A DNA stretch of 64,000 bases from Schistocephalus solidus (Eukaryota > Platyhelminthes > Cestoda > Diphyllobothriidea > Diphyllobothriidae). The notes beneath the pieces are model-generated. The model was given only the letters and a program-made list of their open reading frames with translations, had not been told where the DNA came from and ran no database searches. How positions within the stretch are numbered: the stretch's first letter is position 1; every line of letters starts with the position of its first letter. Positions 58,533 to 64,000 of this stretch are shown piece after piece. The DNA is taken from NCBI GenBank assembly GCA_017591395.1, contig WEDG01007225.1, forward strand, positions 1 to 64,000, read 5' to 3'. The translations under genes were made by a program, and so were the position numbers.

Positions 58533-58830
58533 CATATGCTACACGTCGGTATGCGACTGCCTTTGAGGGATCTAGTCTGAGTTCCAGGGCACAACGGAAC
58601 ATAAATGTTCCTTAAGCAGATCGGTGAGCCACACACTATCATCATATTCCCGATCGCAACCGACAAATATGAGCCCGTGGCTCAAGGGATGAGCGTTCTA
58701 CTCAAATATTAAAGGTCGCTGGTTCGAATCCAAGGTGCTCCACACTTGGGATTGGGTAGACTGATGACGGCTAATGTCATGAAATGGCCATTCCGGTCTC
58801 CCCTTGTCTTTGTCGGTTCCAAATTATCAA
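58533..58830 (+). repeat. Inverted, degenerate array unit
   Basis: The orientation flips at about 58533 (TCTGCTC|AGCATATGC). The linker, a damaged tRNA-like head (ATGAGCGTTCTACTC, GGTTCGAATCCAAGG) and a damaged fold (58757-58798) follow on the plus strand. The fold keeps CTGATGA and GAAA but has lost the GACTGG strand and the stem II pairing (GGCTAATGTCAT). Confidence 0.75.
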
Positions 58831-58835
58831 TATAT

Positions 58836-58967
58836 ATCCCAAAGTGTGCCACACTTGGGATTGGGTATGACTGGCTGATGACGGCTATTAAGCCAGAAAT
58901 GGCCATTCCGGTCTCCCTTGTCTTTGTCGGTTCCAAATTATCAATATATATATATATATATATATAT
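58836..58967 (+). repeat. Headless unit with hammerhead-like fold and TA tail
   Basis: It begins at CCCAAAGTGTGCCACACTTGGG, a near-perfect palindrome, without a tRNA-like head. It carries the fold at 58869-58913 and ends in (TA)n (58945-58967). Confidence 0.8.
58869..58913 (+). ncRNA. Hammerhead-like fold, headless unit A
   Basis: Core CTGATGA and GAAA intact, stem I GACTGG/CCGGTC intact, stem II GGC/GCC with loop TATTAA in place of TAATAA. Confidence 0.77.
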
Positions 58968-59006
58968 TGAATAGCTGAGGTAGAGTGCATTCCGAGATGA
59001 TATAGT

Positions 59007-59173
59007 GAAGAAAATAGGGCTCGTCGGAAAATAGAGTTGTACTCGTGAATTTTCAAGTTGGTCACACCAACCCGTCGTCAGACGAAATGAACATTTCGTC
59101 TGACGACGGGTTGGTGTGACCAACTTGAAAATTCACGAGTACAACTCTATTTTCCGACGAGCCCTATTTTCTT

Positions 59174-59174
<1 letters not shown>
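59007..59174. repeat. Perfect palindrome with 83-bp arms and 2-bp spacer
   Basis: Arms 59007-59089 and 59092-59174 are exact inverses, separated by AA. The arms include ATAGGGCTCGTCGG, TTCAAGTTGGTCACACCAA and CGTCGTCAGACGAAATG. Outside the arms, pairing continues after one mismatch into TA-rich sequence. No ORF is credible. Such a sequence can form a cruciform or a long RNA hairpin. Confidence 0.95.

Positions 59175-59175
<1 letters not shown>

Positions 59176-59222
<47 letters not shown>
59176..59222. repeat. (TA)n tract
   Basis: TA run of about 46 bp between the palindrome and the next headless unit. Confidence 0.95.
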
Positions 59223-59226
<4 letters not shown>

Positions 59227-59342
59227 AAGTGTGCCACACTTGGGATTGGGTATGACTGGCTGATGACGGCTATTAAGCCAGAAATGGCAATTCCGGTCTC
59301 CCTAGTCTTTGTCGGTTCCATTCCATATATATATATATATAT
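59223..59342 (+). repeat. Second headless unit with hammerhead-like fold and TA tail
   Basis: It starts with the exact hairpin arms CCCAAGTGTG / CACACTTGGG around a single C, then the fold 59254-59298 and TTTGTCGGTTCC, and a (TA)n tail that joins the right outer arm. Confidence 0.8.
59254..59298 (+). ncRNA. Hammerhead-like fold, headless unit B
   Basis: Core intact. The stem II loop is TATTAA. The stem III strand is ATGGCAAT, so the two closing A-T pairs remain but the 8-base palindrome is lost. Confidence 0.75.
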
Positions 59343-59728
59343 ATATATAATAACATGACCGATAAAGATAAGACTGGAAATGGCTATTTATGGCTTATTA
59401 GCCTTCGTCTGTCAGTCATACCCAACTTAGGTGGTGCGACACCCGAGGTGTTGGCAATATTTAGGACGAGGTTTTGTCAAGTATCAACCCCTCACCCCTC
59501 CCCACCTCTCCTCGGAACCGGTACCGATGTCAGATTTTGTTATTGTTAAGTCACCAACCGTGCAGGCAGGTTCTGTAAGCGGACAACTTCCTGACGAGAA
59601 CAGCAGCTGTCACTGCCTTCGAGGCAACACGTCGTTTTAGAAATTCTGAGGCCCAGGCACACGAGAGAGAAAAAGAGAGAGATAGCGAGGGCTAAATAGG
59701 GCAACACAGCCAGCATGGGTATTTTTCG

Positions 59729-59737
<9 letters not shown>
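59343..59737 (-). repeat. Outer inverted-repeat arm, right
   Basis: The partner of 52478-52882. It includes the same degenerate fold on the minus strand (59372-59417, with CAGACGA in place of CTGATGA) and a short GA-rich version of the microsatellite (59663-59684). Confidence 0.88.

Positions 59738-59794
<57 letters not shown>
59730..59794. repeat. (TA)n tract
   Basis: TA run of about 65 bp after the right outer arm. Confidence 0.95.
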
Positions 59795-59799
<5 letters not shown>

Positions 59800-59945
59800 T
59801 GTGCAGCTCACCGATCTTCTTCAGGAACATTTTTGTTCCGTTTTCCCCTGGAGCTCACTTTAGAGCCCTCACAGGCGGTTGCATAGCAACGTGTAGCATA
59901 TGTTGACAAGGTGGAACCGAAAAAGACTAGGGAGACCTGAATGGC
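59795..59945 (-). repeat. Linker of an array unit, minus strand, cut inside the hammerhead
   Basis: It shows the linker blocks CTCACCGATCT, GGTTGCATAGCAACG and GTAGCATATG, then GGAACCGAAAAAGAC..GGGAGACCTGAATGGCC. It stops within stem III of the fold, where the direct repeat region begins. Confidence 0.78.
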
Positions 59946-59953
59946 CACTCCTG

Positions 59954-60116
59954 AATCAAGTGTCGTATCACAACTCGTTCGTGCCTGTGCTCTCTGCTTG
60001 GTCAGGCAGCTGTCACCGACACGACATTATTTGGCGCCTTCAGCGTACCCAAATTCACAATTTCACCACGTGACGCGGCTGTCCAGGCCCCCGTCTTGTC
60101 GTCATTGCGCCATATT
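59954..60116 (+). repeat. Direct repeat flanking the complex, right copy
   Basis: Matches 52246-52398 in the same orientation. It ends at GCGCCATATTG, exactly where LINE copy 2 begins. Confidence 0.85.
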
Positions 60117-60117
60117 G

Positions 60118-60655
60118 GCCGCCTCTAACTGGTACCCAACTCTCACCTGTGGCTCCTCAAAGTCGGGTTCTTCGCAGCGGCCACTCTCCGGGCAACCGTC
60201 ACGACCGGCGGGCTAAACCAGGTGAGGATCTCTGGTGCTATATGTGCCTCCATACCCGGTACGTCTGACTCCCGAACTTCCCACCTTCCCCCTCTCAAAA
60301 AGTCCTACGGTGGGGGCGACAGCAGCCTCGTAGGCGGCCCAGAATAATGGGTTGCTCTCCTACTAAAACAAAACCGTGACACATAGTGGAGTTCGGCAGC
60401 CGTCTGGGATGTCCGAGCAGCCCTATTAAGGGACAGCGCTGCTTGCCTCCTCGCGGATGAAGGGGTTAGAAAATGTGCCCTAAACAAAGGCTGGTTATCA
60501 CGTCTTCTGTAGCCGGCCGCGGCTCGCAGATCGCAAAATACGCGGTCGTAAAACTCAAACAAACAACATTACCCCCCGTCCCCATCCTCCTTGCCATACT
60601 ATCCAGGCTGCTCGGGTGAGTCGACTCACAATCCTAGGAGCAACCGGCCGAAACG
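60118..60655 (+). promoter_or_regulatory. 5' leader of LINE copy 2
   Basis: Colinear with 12817-13383, with a missing segment of about 40 bp just before CAATCCTAGGAGCAACCGGCC. A precise core promoter cannot be seen. Confidence 0.55.
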
Positions 60656-60660
60656 GAGGA

Positions 60661-60960
60661 TGGCGCTAGTCGCTCGGGAACTGGCGCGCTACAAGGTGGA
60701 CATTGCTGCTCTCAGCAAGACCCGATTCTCTGAGCAGGGTCAGCTGGAGGAGGTGGGTGCCGGCTACACCTTCTATTGGAGCGGCCGGCCAAAGGCAGAG
60801 CGACGCGACGCTGGTGTCGCCTTTGCCATCCGGAACGACATCATTGGACTTCTGCCCTGTCTGCCGCAGGGTATCAATGATCGCCTGATGAGCCTCCGTC
60901 TGCCTCTTCGGGGAGACAAGTTCGCAACCATCATCAGCGCCTACGCCCCTCAAGTGGACA
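60661..60960 (+). pseudogene. LINE copy 2: N-terminal half of the endonuclease
   Basis: The frame from [20 protein letters not shown] at 60661 runs through [12 protein letters not shown] and [20 protein letters not shown] to ISAYAPQ. The catalytic Glu of the motif SETRF in copy 1 is Lys here (SKTRF). The frame then runs over the deletion junction into unrelated codons and stops at about 61074. GDFN and DHRLV motifs are absent, so no nuclease activity is possible. Confidence 0.87.
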
Positions 60961-60984
60961 CGAACAATGACCAGCCGGTACTTG

Positions 60985-62320
60985 CAACAGATTTCCAGCG
61001 AAAAAGCACCGGGATCCGACGCAATTCCACCGCATGTCCACATGCACGGCAGGCCCCGGCTGATGGCAGAACTTAGAACTCTATTCCAGGAGATGTGGCG
61101 CCAAGGACAAGTTCCTCAGGATTTCAAAGACGCGACCGTCGTCCATCTCTACAAACGGAAGGGGAACCGGCAACTTTGTGATAAATACAGAGGCATCTCG
61201 TTGCTCAACATCGCCGGGAAGATCTTCGCCCGTATCCTTCTCAATCGTCTGAACGGTCACATAGAGTTGGGACTGCTCCCGGAAAGCCAATGTGGCCTCC
61301 GGCAACACCGCGGAACAGCCGACATGATCTTTGCCGCCTGCCAGCTACAAGAGAAGTGCCAGCATATGCGAAGTCACCTTTACACTACCTTCGTGGATCT
61401 GACGAACGCCTTTGACATGGTGAATCGCGATGGACTGTGGAACGTCATACAGAAATTCGGCTGTCCTGGGCGGTTCACGCACATGGTGCGTCAGCTTCAT
61501 GACGGGATGACGGCGCGCGTCACTGACAACGGGACGGTATCCTAAGCATTCGCAGTGACCAGCGGAGTCAAGCAGGGCTGCGTACTGGCCCCCAACCTCT
61601 TCAGTCTCATGTTCTCGGCTATGCTGATGGACGCCTATCGTGATGAGCAGCCTGGTATCCGCATCGCCTACAGAACTGACGGGCACCTCCTCAACAGGCG
61701 GCGTATGCAGGCTCCAACGCGCGTGTCTACGTCTACAGTCCATGACTTGCTCTTCGCGGACGACTGCGCCCTTAACACCGTGACGGAGGAGGACATGCAA
61801 AGGAGCATGGACCTCTCGCCGAAGGCTGCGCCGATTTCGGATTAACAATCAGTACAGCCAAAACGGTTGTCATGCACCAGCCGCCACCCAGCACGGAATA
61901 CAATGCTCCTCGAATCAATGTCAACGGTGCTCAACTCAAAAACGTGGAAACCTTCGCTCATCTAGGAAGCACGATTTCGCGCAACACGAGAATCGATGAC
62001 GAGGTTGCCCAACGGATCTCCAAAGCTAGTCAGGCCTTCAGCCTAACACGGAAGTCCTGGAACGGACCGGAATCATCAGCATCCACGCAATGCTGAGGCA
62101 AGTACAACTGCGATGGAGCGGCCACCTGGTGAGAATGGACGATGATCGACTACCAAAACAACTTTTCTATGGAGATGTGGCTACGGGTGCGCGCCGACAG
62201 GGAGGTAAAAAACGACGTTACAAGGACACTTTGAAGAAATCTCTAAAGCAACTGCAAATCAACCCGGTGATCTGGGAGGACCTCGCCCGGAACCGACCAG
62301 CCTGGAAGATGATAGTGAAG
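60985..62320 (+). pseudogene. LINE copy 2: reverse transcriptase, partly deleted
   Basis: A 192-codon frame (60967-61542) covers [76 protein letters not shown] and VRQLHDGMTARVTDN. A TAA at 61543 interrupts it. The frame resumes with TSGVKQGCVLAPNLFSLMFS and LLFADDCALNTV, with F-A-D-D at 61753-61764. A frameshift near 61820 follows, and then [20 protein letters not shown]. The post-RT block seen in copy 1 ([16 protein letters not shown] to LRRILKLRW) is missing, and the sequence jumps to RKSWNGP near 62045. FVDLTNAFD has Asn where copy 1 has Lys. The RT core itself is nearly whole, apart from the stop. Confidence 0.88.
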
Positions 62321-62329
62321 ACTGCGGCA

Positions 62330-62891
62330 GCAATCTACGAAGCCAACCGAATCGCCGCCGCCAAGGCCAAAAGAGCGGCTCGAAAGTCACCAGCGCCCCC
62401 GATCAAAACCGCCAATGACCAAGCCCTCCCAACGTACCCGCGCTGTCAACGCACCTTCCGCGCGCAAATCAGTCTGTTAGGACATCTTCGAACGCAATGC
62501 ACCAACAATCCGAAAATTCCAACTTCTACGTCGAATTCTGCCAAAGCTCCTTCGTAATCCCCCACTCTCAGTCCTGGCATCAATTCCATTACTCCTACCA
62601 TCATAGAAACCACATCCCAATACTCATCACCTGTTACCTCCACCACCGCCGCCACCACCACCATCAGCGATGGGGACTCTTTTAAACTGTCCTCAATGCG
62701 ACCGCACATTCACCTCACGCGTCGGCCTGATCGTTCACTTGCGAGTCCATCGTACAGAGACTGGTGAGCCAGTGCCTGGGGCTCCGGCATACAGTCGCCG
62801 CGCCCGCCTTCACTGCTCTCACTGCTCCCGCACATTTACACACCGCATGAGCCTATTAGGACACATGCACCTCCGCGACAACCTGCGGTAA
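62330..62891 (+). pseudogene. LINE copy 2: C-terminal C2H2 zinc fingers
   Basis: The finger YPRCQRTFRAQISLLGHLRTQC (about 62435-62500, first Cys changed to Tyr) is followed by a frameshifted linker. CPQCDRTFTSRVGLIVHLRVH and CSHCSRTFTHRMSLLGHMHL follow in an intact frame from 62670, ending at a TAA at 62889. The fingers are better preserved than in copy 1. The connecting peptide TETGEPVPGAPAYSRRARLH is kept between the last two. Confidence 0.84.
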
Positions 62892-63790
62892 ACCACCGGA
62901 GGCTAAACTACATCAGCCCACACTACCTTCACCAATACATAGACAACACCCTCACCATTATCCTGTACCCGGGAATATCACGGTTTCCTAGAACTCGTGG
63001 CTTGGAAGGCTGCCAATCTGACGCTTACACCAGACCACGCCGTCGGCCCAGTGTATGTATTGTGTGTGATGAGTGACTAATAGTGGACTGGGAGTCAGAC
63101 GGCGATGGCTCCTCCATATCCCCTGAGTAAGTGAATCTTGGTGTGTGCGTTATTGGGCCAGGTCGTACTGTGGCGCGCGAAAACGGGTACGCCGACCCGT
63201 CAGCCAATGTGCTTCTCCCACATCAGACAACTGACCGGCTCGGACAATGGTCTATTTGTGGGGGTGGGGGAGAGTGAGGTCAACAGCTCAGCGCATTTTC
63301 CTCACTATAAACAATCTGACCCGCTTGAAACTATCATGTTGCGCTTAAAGCCGTGGCTTGGAAGGTTGCCAACTGACGGGATAACTCGGATCGCGTGGTC
63401 ATCCCAATGTGTGTTTTGTCTGGAGGGGCTGACTGGCGGACTGAGAATCAGGCTGCAATGGCTCCTTCTTAATGTGGTCTTTATGGCATTCCCACTCCGT
63501 GGGATCTGAGCCAGGTTTGGTGGCATGCCCAGGGGCGGCTTCGGCCGCGCCAGTCTTCTGTGCTCTCTCTCTCGCCTCCGGTCGTCTCTACTCTGTCATG
63601 ACACCGTGCTCAGGTTCGGGAGGAGGAGAGAGTGCGGTAGCTGCAGCGCAAGGCTACTATCACTTTAAACTAATCTACGCGCAAGTCACCGTCCCTGAAC
63701 CACCCTGCTGTGGATCATACGGTGGACATCGTCGGACTACGACGATCGAACTATCGCGTCGTGTGTGCCCAGTTAACGCAAAATACCCCT
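62892..63790 (+). repeat. LINE copy 2: non-coding 3' tail
   Basis: Colinear with 17272-18130, including the two related half-units about 355 bp apart (CACGG hairpins at about 62979 and 63335). It ends near GGTGGACATCGTCGGACTACGACG. Confidence 0.78.
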
Positions 63791-63955
63791 ACCGGTCGTG
63801 TTGCCATATTTCGACCCTCTCTCTCTCTCTTTCTCTCTGCCTCTTCTAATATTAGCCGCTTTGTGGCTCGTGGCAGGGCTCGAGAGTAAGCCTCAAGACA
63901 GAGCGGATCGAGTGAGTTTCTTAGCGATCGGTGAGCATTCAGTAACGAATGCAAA
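63791..63955. other. Flank with CT microsatellite
   Basis: A CT run lies at about 63818-63838. The sequence just before it (CCCAGTTAACGCAAAATACC, GTTGCCATATTTCGACC) resembles the left outer arm near 52460-52505. Confidence 0.55.
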
Positions 63956-63961
63956 TCAATA

Positions 63962-64000
63962 TTTCCGATCTAAACCGGCAACGAAACGAGCCCGTGTATC
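63962..64000 (+). mobile_element. Start of another tRNA-headed unit, cut by the window edge
   Basis: TCCGATCTAAACCGGCAACGA then AACGAGCCCGTG matches the first bases of the family (AACCGACAAAACAACGAGCCCGTGG). The rest lies outside the window. Confidence 0.65.

Larger units (their letters stand above)
56485..58540 (-). repeat. Right tandem array of tRNA-like/hammerhead units, 302-307-bp period
   Basis: Seven minus-strand units. The hammerhead-like folds start at 56511, 56813, 57116, 57420, 57725, 58032 and 58338. Each has a tRNA-like head just beyond it (for example 56573-56643) and the linker with the GTCGC-TAT-GCGAC hairpin. Units nearest the Penelope element match the left array closely. 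The outer three carry a shared set of changes (ACATTTATGTTCC, CATATGTTGATAATTTGG) and so form a second subfamily. Confidence 0.9.
60118..63790 (+). mobile_element. RTE-like non-LTR retrotransposon, copy 2 (internally deleted)
   Basis: It starts with the same GCCGCCTCTAACTGGTACCC as copy 1 and ends in the same tail. It is about 1.6 kb shorter because of two internal deletions, one joining the endonuclease to the middle of the pre-RT region (near 60960-60990) and one after the RT (near 62040). It has fewer frameshifts than copy 1 in the parts it keeps. Confidence 0.88.

Overview
The window looks like repeat-rich flatworm DNA, most likely from a large-genome tapeworm of the Diphyllobothriidea (Spirometra/Dibothriocephalus type). 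This rests on recollection of repeat families typical of those genomes: an RTE-like LINE whose protein ends in C2H2 zinc fingers, and a tRNA-headed repeat family carrying hammerhead-like motifs that resembles schistosome SM-alpha. No search was run, so the species is inference. The background is A+T-rich with no operon-like organisation. Nearly every recognisable protein is a broken transposable-element ORF.

Layout. 1-12.8 kb: A+T-rich DNA with a LINE tail at the left edge, a decayed mariner transposase (1.0-2.0 kb), two old hammerhead-element remnants (4.0 and 7.3 kb) and one possible host exon (11.3 kb). 12.8-18.1 kb: a structurally complete but frameshifted RTE-like LINE (5' leader, AP endonuclease, RT, zinc fingers, duplicated 3' tail), followed by a satellite of about 305 bp period to 21.5 kb. 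23.5-24.3 and 29.7-31.4 kb: fragments of MULE-type transposases (SWIM finger, MDGTY transposase block, FAR1-like fingers). 25.2-29.2 kb: a CR1-like LINE on the minus strand. 31-43 kb: mostly anonymous, with a candidate exon (37.6 kb), a telomere-like foldback element (38.2 kb) and three tRNA-derived SINEs (41 kb). 43-50 kb: dispersed pieces of the RTE-LINE tail, two large microsatellites, two foldback elements and a good candidate host exon (49.8 kb).

51.2-60.1 kb is the most unusual part. A Penelope-like element (RT plus GIY-YIG) is flanked by an inverted copy of its own 3' end. On both sides lie tandem arrays of about 303 bp units, mainly plus on the left and minus on the right. Each full unit has a tRNA-like head with box A/B promoter motifs and a hammerhead-ribozyme-like fold. 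Fourteen copies keep both core strands (CTGATGA and GAAA). An outer inverted repeat of about 400 bp encloses the complex, and an 83-bp-arm perfect palindrome lies inside the right side. 60.1-63.8 kb is a second, internally deleted copy of the RTE-like LINE; the window ends in the head of another tRNA-like unit.

Working model (inference): the tRNA-like heads drive pol III transcription, the hammerhead folds could cut multimeric transcripts into monomers of about 303 nt, and the Penelope and LINE machinery could mobilise them. All copies share a non-canonical 10.1/11.1 position next to the ribozyme core, so activity must be tested and not assumed.
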